A stretch of 64,000 nucleotides of DNA. It comes from Pelodictyon luteolum DSM 273. Its GTDB lineage: Bacteria > Bacteroidota > Chlorobiia > Chlorobiales > Chlorobiaceae. This document shows positions 36,514 through 44,799 of this stretch, piece after piece (position 1 is the stretch's first letter; each line of letters starts with the position of its first letter). The notes beneath the pieces are model-generated. The model was not told the DNA's origin and searched no databases. It worked only from the letters and a program-made list of their open reading frames with translations. A program made the translations under genes and the position numbers. The stretch is taken from positions 683,001-747,000 of the forward strand of contig NC_007512.1 in NCBI RefSeq assembly GCF_000012485.1, written 5' to 3'.

Positions 36514-37029
36514 ATGAAAAAAAGTGTGTATGGTTTTCTCGCTCTTGCGTTGATGTTCACGGCAGGCTGTTCGTCCAAAAATGCGGTCGCTCCCTCCGGT
36601 GCGGATGAGGCTTCTGCTCCCGCTCCTGCTGAGGCTTCTGCTCCCGTATCTTCCGTCGCATCCGGACCCTCCGGCTACGGATTCGACGAGTACCAGACCG
36701 GTCCTCTCGGAGATGTGTTCTATGAATTCGACAGCTCGGAACTCGCCGCTGACGCCCAGACGCAGCTGCAGCAGAATGCATCATGGATGAACAGCAACGC
36801 CGCAGCTTCGACCATGATCGAAGGCCATTGCGATGAGCGCGGCACCTCAGAGTATAACATTGCTCTCGGAGAGCGTCGTGCTTCGACGGCCAAGGAGTAC
36901 ATCGTCAGGCTCGGCGTCCCTTCATCGCGTATCGAGACGGTGAGCTACGGTGAAGAAAAACCCTTCGCCGCCGGCCACGATGAAGCCGCATGGTCGAAAA
37001 ACCGCCGCGCACACTTCATCCTGAAGTAA
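36514..37029 (+). CDS. Pal-like OmpA-family lipoprotein (second copy)
   Basis: 171 residues. Lipobox 'FTAGCS', a longer Ala/Pro/Ser-rich linker, then an OmpA domain very like the first copy ('[20 protein letters not shown]', '[20 protein letters not shown]'). The two domains differ at scattered positions, so the duplication is not recent. Both keep the peptidoglycan-binding residues. A strong terminator follows. Which copy is the working Pal is unknown. Confidence 0.92.
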   Translation: MKKSVYGFLALALMFTAGCSSKNAVAPSGADEASAPAPAEASAPVSSVASGPSGYGFDEYQTGPLGDVFYEFDSSELAADAQTQLQQNASWMNSNAAASTMIEGHCDERGTSEYNIALGERRASTAKEYIVRLGVPSSRIETVSYGEEKPFAAGHDEAAWSKNRRAHFILK

Positions 37030-37050
37030 GTATCGACTTCTTACGACACT

Positions 37051-37086
37051 CCCCCTGAGCCCTTACCGGGTTCAGGGGCTTTTTTC
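37051..37086 (+). terminator. Intrinsic terminator after the second pal
   Basis: CCCCTGAGCCC...GGGTTCAGGGG forms a GC-rich stem (37052-37078) followed by a run of six T. It ends three bases before an ATG of ybgF at 37089, so ybgF depends on read-through or on a start further in. Confidence 0.85.
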
Positions 37087-37088
37087 TG

Positions 37089-37892
37089 ATGCCAAACACC
37101 CTGACGCCCATGACCAGCATATCCGGCAGGCTTCTCCTTGTCCCTTTTTTCCTTCTTTCTGCATGTGCCTCGAAGCAGGACCTTGTCGTTGTCAAGGACA
37201 ATCTTGAAACCATAAAAACCCAATCGGCAGGATCGTATTCGGACCTGCAGCAGCTCCGTGACCAGGTCGGCGGACTGCAGGGCCGCATCGACGAAGTGGG
37301 CTACAGCAGCCAGCGGAATCTTCAGCGGCTTGGTGCCGAGGATTCACTGCTGGTGCAGAAAAATGACGAGCTTGAACGCAGGATTCAGGCAGTTGAGCGA
37401 TACCTCGGCCTGACACCATCCCCAAAGGCTGCTGCTGTCATTCCTCCCGCTGTGCCCGGCAGTGCCGGGGCAACATCGCCTGACAGCGCCGCCGCTACGG
37501 CTGCCGCACCTCCCAGTCCTTCGCCCAAAAGCGATTCCGACCTTTTCAACGAGGGGGCTGCCATGTTCGGCAAAGACCGGTTCAATGATGCCCGTGAGAG
37601 TTTTTCAGCCTTGATCAAGGACTATCCCAAGTCGCCGAGGGTTGGAGATGCGCAGTTTTTCATCGCTGAAAGCTGGTTTGCCGAGAAAGCCTACGACAAG
37701 GCAATCCTTGATTACCAGACGGTGATTGCCAAATACACGAAAAGCCCCAAGCGTCCCATGGCGATTTTCAAGCAGGCCCGCTCATTCGAGCTGATCGGTG
37801 ATGCGGCCAACGCAAAAACCCGCTATCGTGATCTGGTCAATGTCTACCCGTCAGCTCCTGAAGCCAAGCTTGCCCGCCAGAAACTCAACTGA
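37089..37892 (+). CDS. ybgF: Tol-Pal system protein YbgF/CpoB-like
   Basis: 267 residues from ATG 37089, or 260 from ATG 37110 (MTSISGRLLL), which gives the more normal signal with lipobox 'LLSACAS'. A coiled-coil segment (about 40-115) precedes a Pro/Ala linker and a C-terminal TPR-type domain: 'FNEGAAMFGKDRFNDARESF', 'GDAQFFIAESWFAEKAYDKA', 'AKTRYRDLVNVYPSAPEA'. It coordinates Tol function with wall synthesis in E. coli. It is the final gene of the tol cluster. Confidence 0.88.
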   Translation: MPNTLTPMTSISGRLLLVPFFLLSACASKQDLVVVKDNLETIKTQSAGSYSDLQQLRDQVGGLQGRIDEVGYSSQRNLQRLGAEDSLLVQKNDELERRIQAVERYLGLTPSPKAAAVIPPAVPGSAGATSPDSAAATAAAPPSPSPKSDSDLFNEGAAMFGKDRFNDARESFSALIKDYPKSPRVGDAQFFIAESWFAEKAYDKAILDYQTVIAKYTKSPKRPMAIFKQARSFELIGDAANAKTRYRDLVNVYPSAPEAKLARQKLN

Positions 37893-37901
37893 CCCTCACC
37901 T

Positions 37902-38819
37902 TCATTCTGCAGCTGCCGGCGGCTTTCCTGAAAGAATGCTGTCGGCTCGCAGAACCACCCCGTCTCCTTCACGCACCCGTACCCTCCATACTCCGTTTCC
38001 TTCCTTGCCGACCGTTTTTCTGGACCAGCTTCTCCATCGAGGGCCCGATGGTCTGCCTACTGCTATTTTATCGACCTGTTTACCGTTGAACGACCACTCA
38101 TGATAGAGGGGTTTGCCGGAAGGCCTATGAATGTCGCTGAAGTAGATGATGGAGCTGGTTCCTGCAGGGATGCGGGCAAGCCGGCCGTTCGGCTGGCGTT
38201 TTTCTTTGTTGATCGAGAGCGTAAAGCATCCGGTATGTGCCGTTGCTGCATGCGCCCCGGCCTGCTTTGATTCCTGCTCAGGACGTTCGGCTCCAGCCGG
38301 ACCCTCATCTGCTGCCGGTGCCGGGGCACTGCTGTATCCTCCCGCTGCGGTTGGTGTCTCCCCGGGCGGGGTTTCTGCCGGGCTGCGGTATGTGCGGCTG
38401 AGGAAGAGAGCGCTGATGATGAGGACGGCAGCGATTCCCGCCGCTGCAATGGCCTTTGGTCCCACGGAGAGAATGCGGCCCTTTCCCGGGGACTTCTCAA
38501 GGTTTTGCTGTTGTGCAATAGGCGCCGGAATGCCTGCAGCCTGCTTCAGTTCCTTGAAGAGCGCCGTGTCAAAGGTTCCGAGCGCGAGAGCATATTTCCG
38601 GAGCAGTGCGATGACGTAAACCGGAGGCAGGAACTCCAGGTCCCCGGACTCCAGACGCCGGAGCTGCTCTTCAGCCACTCCCGACTGCCGTGCCGCTTCT
38701 TCTGTGCTCAGCCCGTTGCCGACTCTTTTCTTTGTAAGGGCGTCGACTATGATCCGGCCTGTCCGGACGAACTCCGTCAGGTTTTCCATTGTGATGCGTC
38801 TGTGGTTTTTTTCTGTCAT
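37902..38819 (-). CDS. RodZ-like HTH membrane protein with DUF2914 domain
   Basis: 305 residues, or 295 from ATG 38789. Order: N-terminal HTH_25 domain ('LSTEEAARQSGVAEEQLRRL', 'PPVYVIALLRKYALALG'), one membrane helix ('IAAAGIAAVLIISALFL'), a low-complexity Pro/Ala/Gly linker, and a C-terminal DUF2914 domain ('YHEWSFNGKQVDKIAV', 'WSRKTVGKEGNGVWRVRV'). The N-terminal half is as in RodZ, the cytoskeletal shape factor; the DUF2914 tail replaces RodZ's usual domain. It converges on ybgF with 9 bases between. Confidence 0.8.
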   Translation of the reverse strand: MTEKNHRRITMENLTEFVRTGRIIVDALTKKRVGNGLSTEEAARQSGVAEEQLRRLESGDLEFLPPVYVIALLRKYALALGTFDTALFKELKQAAGIPAPIAQQQNLEKSPGKGRILSVGPKAIAAAGIAAVLIISALFLSRTYRSPAETPPGETPTAAGGYSSAPAPAADEGPAGAERPEQESKQAGAHAATAHTGCFTLSINKEKRQPNGRLARIPAGTSSIIYFSDIHRPSGKPLYHEWSFNGKQVDKIAVGRPSGPRWRSWSRKTVGKEGNGVWRVRVREGDGVVLRADSILSGKPPAAAE

Positions 38820-39140
38820 ACTGAAGGTACGTGATATCGACCTTCATGCTATGGAGATAGTGTGAACTTGATCAATGTTTCATTGCGGGGATGTGGTTTT
38901 TGTGTCGTGAATGAAGTTTTTTCCCGCTCCAATAGTTGCCATGTCACGCTTATCTCTTTGCTTTAAAAGTGATTGAACAAATTCATGCAGTGCTGGCCGT
39001 GCGATGCTGGTGTGTATATCAGCGCGTTTTTTTTGTTGTCTTATTTGAACTAAATCTAAATAGGTGTAGATTCAGCCTGTTTAATTAGATAAAGTCAAAA
39101 TAAGAGCACATCCAAAACACACCACGCAAACCAGAGCATT
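38820..39140. other. Divergent promoter region of the RodZ-like and porin genes
   Basis: No gene. The right half is AT-rich. AATCTA-8 bases-TAGATT at 39053-39072 is a six-base inverted repeat about 70 bases ahead of the porin start and could be an operator, for example for a metal-responsive regulator. No Fur-box consensus is obvious. Confidence 0.35.
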
Positions 39141-40208
39141 ATGAACATGTTTCAGAAAAGCACCGGCATGGTCTGTCTGGCCCTTCTGGTTTCTACACAG
39201 GTATTGGCTGCAGGCGAGGTGGAGGAGCTGAAGCGGCGTCTTGAGGCGCTAGAATACAAAACGGAAGCTTCGGCTCCTGCTCCGGCAGAGAAAGAAAGTC
39301 CGACCGTTTCCTTCGGCGGTTTTGTCGAGGTCGAAGCAAACTCTGTTGACACTGAAGGCAAAAAATCCACAACCGACATCACCCTCGCGACCCTTGAGCT
39401 CGGCCTTGAAGCAAGCCTGAACCCATGGCTCACCGCTTACGGGGTGCTGCTGTACGAACAGGGTGAAAACAGCGACAACATCCTTGTTGAGCAGGCCTAC
39501 ATCAGGATGAAGTCGGAATCTTCCCCGTTCTTCGCCGAGGTCGGCCGCCTTACCCAGTCGTTCGGTACGTTTGAGAGCAGCATGATCTCCGACCCCATGA
39601 CCCTCGAGCTCGGCCAGACCAGGCTTCATGCATCGCTCAAGGCCGGCTATGAAGAGGGCGGCCTCCAGGGATCGCTCTCTGTGTTCAAGGGTGAAGTGCA
39701 GAAAACAGGCGAAAGCGAAATCAACAGCCTCGTTGCCTTTATTGGCTGGCAGAAAGAGCTTGACAGCTTCCGCTACGGCATCGGTGGCTCATGGACGAAC
39801 AATGTGGCCGATACCGATGGGCTGAAGGATAGTTTCGTCGTTGGGAATAATACGACAACCACGGACTTCGTCGGCGGCTGGTCGGTCAATGCGATGGCGG
39901 GGTTCGGACCCTTTGAGCTGAGGGGAGAATACCTTGGCGCCTGCGACAACTTTACGGACGGCGAAAACAGCGGCAGGCAGCCTGCCGCATGGAGCGTTGA
40001 GGCGGGTTATGCATTCGAGGCGCCACTGAACCTTGCCCTGCGTTATGAGGGATCGGACGACTTCGGTACGAACGATTCCCGCTATGGCGCGACCCTCGGA
40101 TGGGATGTCACGGATGATGCCTGCCTGGCAATTGAATACCAGCGTGCCGACAACAAGGGATCTGCCGATACAGACACGTTCACGGTGCAGCTTGCAATGG
40201 GATTTTAA
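39141..40208 (+). CDS. LbtU-family outer-membrane porin (putative iron/siderophore uptake)
   Basis: 355 residues. Signal peptide 'MVCLALLVSTQVLAAG', a short coiled coil ('VEELKRRLEALEYKTE'), then a 16-strand-like beta barrel of alternating hydrophobic residues ending with Phe ('FTVQLAMGF'), the normal outer-membrane sorting signal. The pattern 'SFGGFVEVEANSV', 'LEQAYIRM'-like text and 'GRLTQSFGTFESSMISDPMT' fits LbtU porins. In other Chlorobi such genes precede feoA and feoB; here only a broken feoA follows, so the iron role is an inference from family and context. Confidence 0.78.
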   Translation: MNMFQKSTGMVCLALLVSTQVLAAGEVEELKRRLEALEYKTEASAPAPAEKESPTVSFGGFVEVEANSVDTEGKKSTTDITLATLELGLEASLNPWLTAYGVLLYEQGENSDNILVEQAYIRMKSESSPFFAEVGRLTQSFGTFESSMISDPMTLELGQTRLHASLKAGYEEGGLQGSLSVFKGEVQKTGESEINSLVAFIGWQKELDSFRYGIGGSWTNNVADTDGLKDSFVVGNNTTTTDFVGGWSVNAMAGFGPFELRGEYLGACDNFTDGENSGRQPAAWSVEAGYAFEAPLNLALRYEGSDDFGTNDSRYGATLGWDVTDDACLAIEYQRADNKGSADTDTFTVQLAMGF

Positions 40209-40232
40209 GCAACAGCATAAACAGGAGCAGTC

Positions 40233-40558
40233 ATGATGGTTCCGCTTGGTACGCTTGGAGCGGGTGAGTCCGCTGAAATCATCGGATTCAGGAGGGTGCA
40301 GGGCAGCGGCGGGCCGCTCTCCTGTCATCACTGAACGGGTCGCCATCTGCAAGCCGGCCGGGGCCCCGGTCACGGAAGGGCGCGTGAGGGAAAGGGTCAG
40401 GAACGCCGCCTTTCAGAGCTCGGGTTCAGTCCCGGCAGGTGGTGGAGGTCGTCCAGAACGCTCGAGGGGTGCCGGTCCTCGTGAAGGTGCATGGCGGCAG
40501 GATGGCGATCGATCATAACGTAGCAATGGAAATCATCGCACAAAGAAAAACACTATGA
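40233..40558 (+). pseudogene. feoA: Decayed feoA (ferrous iron transport accessory protein)
   Basis: Starts well, with GGAG six bases ahead of ATG: 'MVPLGTLGAGESAEIIGF'. The frame meets TGA at 40332, continues in the same frame with 'GQERRLSELGFSPG', then needs one extra base near 40436 to continue 'VVEVVQNARGVPVLVKVHGG' and 'MAIDHNVAMEIIAQ' to the stop at 40556. The parts together make one SH3-like FeoA domain of the usual 80-100 residues. The stop and the one-base deletion make it a pseudogene. No feoB follows. Confidence 0.82.
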
Positions 40559-40704
40559 AAATGGTGAGTGACATGGTTCTGTGGGGTCATGTGTTGATGC
40601 AGACTGTCAAGAGCAATGTTCAATACAGCATCAAGATACCCTGCAGGCCGGGCTTCCTGAAGACCGAAGCCGAGAGAGGGCGGGGCGAAGAGCGGTCGGG
40701 GTGA
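40555..40704 (+). pseudogene. Possible remnant of a second feoA-like gene
   Basis: A 49-codon frame overlaps the feoA remnant by ATGA. Its beginning 'MKMVSDMVLWG' faintly recalls the FeoA start pattern, after which nothing is recognisable. Operons with two feoA genes exist in Chlorobi, which is the only reason to suggest this. Could equally be chance. Confidence 0.25.
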
Positions 40705-40711
40705 AACAGAA

Positions 40712-40734
40712 CAGGCCATCGGGGAGATGGCCTG
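40712..40734 (-). terminator. Hairpin terminator downstream of the 144-residue protein gene
   Basis: CAGGCCATC-GGGGA-GATGGCCTG is a perfect 9-base-pair stem with a 5-base loop. On the minus strand it is followed by GTTCTGTTTC, a weak T-rich tail. It lies 31 bases beyond the stop at 40765. Confidence 0.6.
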
Positions 40735-40764
40735 CTCGTATGATGTTCCTGACGGCGTAGCTTC

Positions 40765-41199
40765 CTATTTGAAGAACTCGTCGAGCGTATAGTTCTGGCG
40801 GTCGATCTCAACGGAGAGCTGGCGCTTGATGGAGTTGTAGAACACCGGAATGTCACGCATGGTCCACTTGACGCCGCGTTTGTCGAAGTCGATGACGTAG
40901 CGGTTCTCGTTGTCGAGGATCTTCTGGCTGAGGTTGATGCCGATATCGGGAAGGGTGCTCATGACGGTGAGCTCGATTTCCCCGGCAATGACCTTGTTGA
41001 TCATCTCCCTGGTAGCAAGCAGTTTCCTGCGGCCCGAAGCCGGGCTGATGGTGAGCTGAAGGGCGTTGCTGCGGTCTCTTTTTGCGGAGGTGATGAAATA
41101 CTTTTCCGCTTTGTGGACTGCATTGCCCGACCATGGTCCTGAAGTGCTGGCCCGAACCTGGTTCTGGGCGGTGAAGGGTCGGCTGAGCTGAGATTGCAT
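40765..41199 (-). CDS. Conserved hypothetical protein downstream of dnaK
   Basis: 144 residues, soluble, no signal peptide or membrane helix. I do not recognise a domain. The middle is '[20 protein letters not shown]' and '[20 protein letters not shown]', the end '[20 protein letters not shown]'. Codon use and length look genuine. It follows dnaK on the same strand, but the dnaK terminator (41281-41311) lies between, so it probably has its own promoter. Confidence 0.65.
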   Translation of the reverse strand: MQSQLSRPFTAQNQVRASTSGPWSGNAVHKAEKYFITSAKRDRSNALQLTISPASGRRKLLATREMINKVIAGEIELTVMSTLPDIGINLSQKILDNENRYVIDFDKRGVKWTMRDIPVFYNSIKRQLSVEIDRQNYTLDEFFK

Positions 41200-41280
41200 T
41201 GCTGGCGCAGTTTGATTAGCAAAGTTGACGCCTTCCTGGCATCAGGCCTTCAACAACTTATAAATTAGTAAAACAGGATT

Positions 41281-41311
41281 AAATAACAAAGGGATTCCCT
41301 TCGGAATCCCC
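41281..41311 (-). terminator. Intrinsic terminator of dnaK
   Basis: On the minus strand GGGATTCC-GAAG-GGAATCCC is followed by TTTGTTATTT. It lies 30 bases after the dnaK stop. Confidence 0.85.
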
Positions 41312-41339
41312 TTGTGCTATCCTGCTGTGAGGCTGGCTT

Positions 41340-43253
41340 TTATTTGCCGTCGCCGTCTATCACCTCATATTCGGCGTTTTCAACGGCACCCTCGCCGCCT
41401 TTTTTCGATCCGCCGTCCTGAGGCGCCTGTCCTTCAGGGGCATCGGCTCCGGGCGCTTCAGCCTGGTAGAGGTTTGATGCGACCTCTCCCCATACCTTGC
41501 TGAGCTCATCCATCGCGCCTTTGATCGACTCGATGGTGCCGTTCTTGTGTGCGTCTTTCAGCTTTTCAAGCGCACCCTCGATGACCGGCTTCTTGTCGGC
41601 GGGGATTTTCTCGCCGAGTTCCGAGAGCTGCTTTTCGGTGCTGAAGATGAGCGAATCGGCCGAGTTCTTGACCTCGATCTCTTCCTTGCGCTTCTGGTCC
41701 TCTTCGGCGTGGACCTTTGCGTCTTCCTTCATCTTCTCGACCTCTGCATCGGTCAGCTTGCTCGATGACTCGATCTTGATGCTCTGCTCCTTGCCTGTTG
41801 CCTTGTCCTTGGCCGATACGTTCAGGATGCCGTTGGAGTCGATGTCAAAGGTGACCTCGATCTGGGGCATGCCGCGCGGTGCCGGCGGGATATCGCCAAG
41901 GTGGAAGCGTCCGAGTGTCTTGTTGTCTACTGCCAGCGGCCTCTCTCCCTGCAGCACGTGGACTTCGACCGAAGTCTGGTTGTCGCCGGCGGTGGAAAAC
42001 ACCTCCTGCTTGCGGGTCGGGATCGTGGTGTTGGCGTCGATCAGCTTCGTCATGACGCCGCCGAGGGTTTCGATGCCGAGCGAGAGCGGGGTGACGTCAA
42101 GCAGGAGAACGTCGGTGACATCACCTTTCAGCACGCCGCCCTGGATTGCCGCGCCGATGGCCACGACCTCGTCAGGGTTCACGCTTCTGTTGGGCTCCTT
42201 TCCGAAAAACTCCTTGACGAGGGCCTGTACTTTCGGGATGCGGGTCGAGCCGCCGACCAGGACGATTTCATCGATGTCCTTCATCTCCACCTTCGAGTTC
42301 TTCACCGCACGGCGGCAGGGCTCAAGGATCTTGTCGAAGAGGTCCGAGCACATGCCTTCGAACTTGGCGCGGGTCAGGTTGATGACGAGGTGCTTGGGGC
42401 CCTCGGGGGTTGCCGTGATGAAGGGCAGGTTGATTTCGGTGTCGGTTCGCGAGGAGAGCTCGACCTTGGCTTTTTCACCGGCTTCTTTCAGGCGCTGGAG
42501 AGCGATTGCGTCATTGCGCAAGTCGACTCCTTCCTGCTTCTTGAACTCATCGGCAAGGAAGTCGATGATTTTCTGGTCAAAGTCATCACCGCCGAGATGG
42601 GTGTCGCCGTCGGTCGACTTCACTTCGAAGACGCCGTCTCCGAGCTCGAGAATCGAGATGTCGAAGGTTCCGCCTCCAAGGTCGAAGACCGCAACCTTTT
42701 CACTGGTCTGTTTTCTGTCGAGTCCGTAGGCAAGCGCGGCTGCCGTCGGTTCGTTGATGATGCGCTTGACTTCAAGCCCTGCAATGCGTCCTGCATCCTT
42801 GGTCGCCTGGCGCTGTGCGTCGTTGAAGTATGCCGGCACGGTGATGACGGCTTCCGTGACCTTTTCGCCGAGGAAGTCCTCTGCGGTCTGCTTCATTTTC
42901 TGCAGGATCATTGCCGAGACCTCCTGAGGGGAGTAGGTCTTGTCGTTGATCTTCACGCGGGCCTCTCCGCCTTCGTTCACGACCTCATAGGGCGCGATCT
43001 TCTTTTCGTTCGGCACCTCGTCGAACTTGCGGCCGATAAAGCGCTTGATTGAGAAGATGGTGTTTTTCGGGTTGGTGATGGCCTGGCGCTTGGCCGCCTG
43101 TCCGACAAGGCGGTCGCCGGTTTTGGTGAAGGCCACCATTGACGGGGTGGTGCGGTTGCCCTCAGAGTTTTCTATGACGGTTGGCTGTGTGCCCTGCATG
43201 ACCGCCACGCAAGAGTTGGTCGTGCCAAGGTCAATGCCTATGATTTTTCCCAT
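41340..43253 (-). CDS. dnaK: Chaperone DnaK (Hsp70)
   Basis: 637 residues. Nucleotide-binding domain signatures '[17 protein letters not shown]', '[15 protein letters not shown]' and '[16 protein letters not shown]', then the substrate-binding domain ('[20 protein letters not shown]') and a C-terminal lid with a Gly/Ala-rich tail. It refolds proteins with DnaJ and GrpE, neither of which is in the window. No CIRCE element was found in the 85 bases upstream. hsp20 lies directly upstream on the same strand and may share the transcript. Confidence 0.98.
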   Translation of the reverse strand: MGKIIGIDLGTTNSCVAVMQGTQPTVIENSEGNRTTPSMVAFTKTGDRLVGQAAKRQAITNPKNTIFSIKRFIGRKFDEVPNEKKIAPYEVVNEGGEARVKINDKTYSPQEVSAMILQKMKQTAEDFLGEKVTEAVITVPAYFNDAQRQATKDAGRIAGLEVKRIINEPTAAALAYGLDRKQTSEKVAVFDLGGGTFDISILELGDGVFEVKSTDGDTHLGGDDFDQKIIDFLADEFKKQEGVDLRNDAIALQRLKEAGEKAKVELSSRTDTEINLPFITATPEGPKHLVINLTRAKFEGMCSDLFDKILEPCRRAVKNSKVEMKDIDEIVLVGGSTRIPKVQALVKEFFGKEPNRSVNPDEVVAIGAAIQGGVLKGDVTDVLLLDVTPLSLGIETLGGVMTKLIDANTTIPTRKQEVFSTAGDNQTSVEVHVLQGERPLAVDNKTLGRFHLGDIPPAPRGMPQIEVTFDIDSNGILNVSAKDKATGKEQSIKIESSSKLTDAEVEKMKEDAKVHAEEDQKRKEEIEVKNSADSLIFSTEKQLSELGEKIPADKKPVIEGALEKLKDAHKNGTIESIKGAMDELSKVWGEVASNLYQAEAPGADAPEGQAPQDGGSKKGGEGAVENAEYEVIDGDGK

Positions 43254-43337
43254 GATGCAAGTATCCTTTTTTTTGATGTTGAATCCAGTGCCCCCCTCTT
43301 CAACCGCGGGGGCCCCTCTGCGGTTTTATCCTTTCAC

Positions 43338-43736
43338 TCAGGAGATGGAGATCTCCTTCGTTTTCCTGACAGGCTGTGCTTTCGGCAGTGTGACATGCAG
43401 CACGCCGTTGTCGAATTCTGCACCGATGTTCTCCTGGTCTATCATCTCTCCAAGGTTGAAACTCCTCGAAAAGCTTCCGTAGGTCCGCTCGACCCGGTGG
43501 TAATCTTTTTCCGTCTCGACGGCATCCTTCTTCCTTTCGGCTTTGATTGTGAGCACGTCATCCTCGATGTTCAGGGCGATCTTCTCCTTTTCAATGCCGG
43601 GAAGTTCCGCATCAAGGTGGAATGCCGTGGCGTCTTCAGAGATGTCGACCTTGAATGCCGGAGCGGACGGCATCTGGGTGCCGGACCATATGTCGTCGAA
43701 AAGCTTCAGGGGGTCTTTTGCCAATTGTACAAGCAT
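43338..43736 (-). CDS. Small heat-shock protein Hsp20
   Basis: 132 residues from ATG 43736, which has a strong AAGGAG seven bases ahead. The alpha-crystallin domain fills residues about 28-120 ('[17 protein letters not shown]', '[17 protein letters not shown]', '[15 protein letters not shown]', 'ENGVLHV'-like '[12 protein letters not shown]'), and the tail carries the I-x-I-type 'KEISIS'. A holdase that keeps unfolding proteins soluble. Placed ahead of dnaK. The upstream DNA shows a sigma-54-like promoter and spaced repeats. Confidence 0.95.
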   Translation of the reverse strand: MLVQLAKDPLKLFDDIWSGTQMPSAPAFKVDISEDATAFHLDAELPGIEKEKIALNIEDDVLTIKAERKKDAVETEKDYHRVERTYGSFSRSFNLGEMIDQENIGAEFDNGVLHVTLPKAQPVRKTKEISIS

Positions 43737-43815
43737 GTCTATTCTCCTTTTATTCAACTGGTTTTCGGTGTTCCGTATGGTTCAAAGTGAGCGTGACGCT
43801 CATCAGGAGTAATAA

Positions 43816-43831
43816 TACAAATAGCGTGCCA
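43816..43831 (-). promoter_or_regulatory. Sigma-54-like promoter ahead of hsp20
   Basis: On the minus strand TGGCACG-CTAT-TTGTA matches the -24/-12 consensus TGGCACG-N4-TTGCW with one substitution (T for C in the -12 GC). The implied start is near 43803, some 65 bases ahead of the hsp20 ATG. Not tested; the altered -12 GC weakens the call. Confidence 0.4.
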
Positions 43832-43853
43832 ACCCGCTTTTTCAGCGAACTGG

Positions 43854-43913
43854 TGTCAGATATAGGATGGAAATGTCAGATGTGTGACAGGAAAGTCAGT
43901 CTTCTCTGTCAGA
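43854..43913 (-). promoter_or_regulatory. Array of TCTGACA repeats, candidate activator sites
   Basis: On the plus strand TGTCAGA occurs at 43854, 43874 and 43907, with AGTCAGT at 43894. The first three are exactly 20 bases apart, two helical turns, so the same face is presented. They lie about 25-85 bases upstream of the proposed -24 element, where an enhancer-binding activator would sit. Confidence 0.45.
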
Positions 43914-43963
43914 TAGAGGGGATGCCGGGGCGGCATCGGTACGCCGCCCGGCAGGAAGGGGAA

Positions 43964-44353
43964 TCAGCCGTTGAGGTTGCTGTTGACCTTCTGGACCCAG
44001 CTCAGGCGGTCCTGGAGGTTTTCGACAACGCTTTTTGAAATCAGGAAGCAGGCGTAGATGATGCTGTCGTCGGCAGTGCGGTAGTAGCACTTGAGTCCTT
44101 CCTTGCGGCGGTTGACGACGCCGTTGTCGTGCATGAGGGCCAGATGTTTGGAGATGTTCGCCTGGCTGGCATTGACGGCATTGACGATTTCCTGTACCGT
44201 GCGTTCGTTTTCGCAGAGTACCCGGAGGATTTTAAGCCTCATCGGCTCGGAGAGCAGTTTGAAGCGGTTCGATACCGCCTCAAGCATTTCGTCCGGCATG
44301 TTGAGGTTCCACCGTTTAACTTCTTCTTCTGAGATGCTGACCGTTTTGCTCAT
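43964..44353 (-). CDS. ArsR-family transcriptional regulator
   Basis: 129 residues from ATG 44353. Winged helix with '[20 protein letters not shown]', recognition helix '[20 protein letters not shown]' and wing '[14 protein letters not shown]'. The typical Cys metal ligand of ArsR/SmtB (ELCVCDL) is absent (the corresponding segment reads 'VQEIVNAV'), so the signal is probably not arsenic or zinc through that site. A Cys near '[10 protein letters not shown]' might be redox or ligand related (speculative). Its target may be hsp20 or neighbouring genes. Confidence 0.88.
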   Translation of the reverse strand: MSKTVSISEEEVKRWNLNMPDEMLEAVSNRFKLLSEPMRLKILRVLCENERTVQEIVNAVNASQANISKHLALMHDNGVVNRRKEGLKCYYRTADDSIIYACFLISKSVVENLQDRLSWVQKVNSNLNG

Positions 44354-44461
44354 GCTCAAGGCTATTGTTTCGCGGCTTCTGCCGGCCGCTGTCTGTCAAG
44401 TACTGCGCTGTATCCCTTTTTCGGACATGCTTAGCCTATATAGCTATAAATTCATACAATT

Positions 44462-44488
44462 CAAACCAAAAAGGGATTTAGATCCCTG
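44462..44488 (-). terminator. Intrinsic terminator of the sigma/anti-sigma pair
   Basis: On the minus strand AGGGAT-CTAA-ATCCCT is followed by TTTTTGGTTT, 19 bases after the stop of the zinc-finger gene. Confidence 0.75.
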
Positions 44489-44506
44489 CCGGGGGACCAA
44501 TGGCAG

Positions 44507-44764
44507 TCATTCAGAAACGAGGGTGTTTTGTTCTTCTTTCTCAGAAGTGAACGAGAGGTCCATGATGGAGTCGACCAGAGACTGGGGGGCTTTGAAGCGG
44601 ACAATCTTTTCTTTAACGATCATTTTTGTCTTTTTCGCCTCCTCGTATTCCATCCTGCAGTCGCTGCATTGGGATAAATGAAGGCGGAGCCCCTCTTCCT
44701 CCTTTCCTGTGAGTTCGCCGTCCACTGCGGCGCTCATCAGTACCCGGGCTGTTTTACAGTTCAT
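44507..44764 (-). CDS. Zinc-finger anti-sigma factor (ZAS type)
   Basis: 85 residues. The N-terminus carries the zf-HC2 pattern: Cys3 in 'MNCKTAR' and 'LRLHLSQCSDCRMEYEE' with the H-x3-C-x2-C zinc motif. No membrane helix, so a cytoplasmic anti-sigma factor, as in redox-sensing RsrA-type proteins. It follows the ECF sigma gene by 35 bases, the normal sigma/anti-sigma order. Confidence 0.85.
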   Translation of the reverse strand: MNCKTARVLMSAAVDGELTGKEEEGLRLHLSQCSDCRMEYEEAKKTKMIVKEKIVRFKAPQSLVDSIMDLSFTSEKEEQNTLVSE

Positions 44765-44799
44765 AAATTAATGGGTTGTGTCTGTATGGGTGTTGTGTG

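Noticed and set aside
43258-43337. CIRCE element (HrcA operator) between hsp20 and dnaK
   Set aside because: No TTAGCACTC-N9-GAGTGCTAA-like inverted repeat is present in this spacer.
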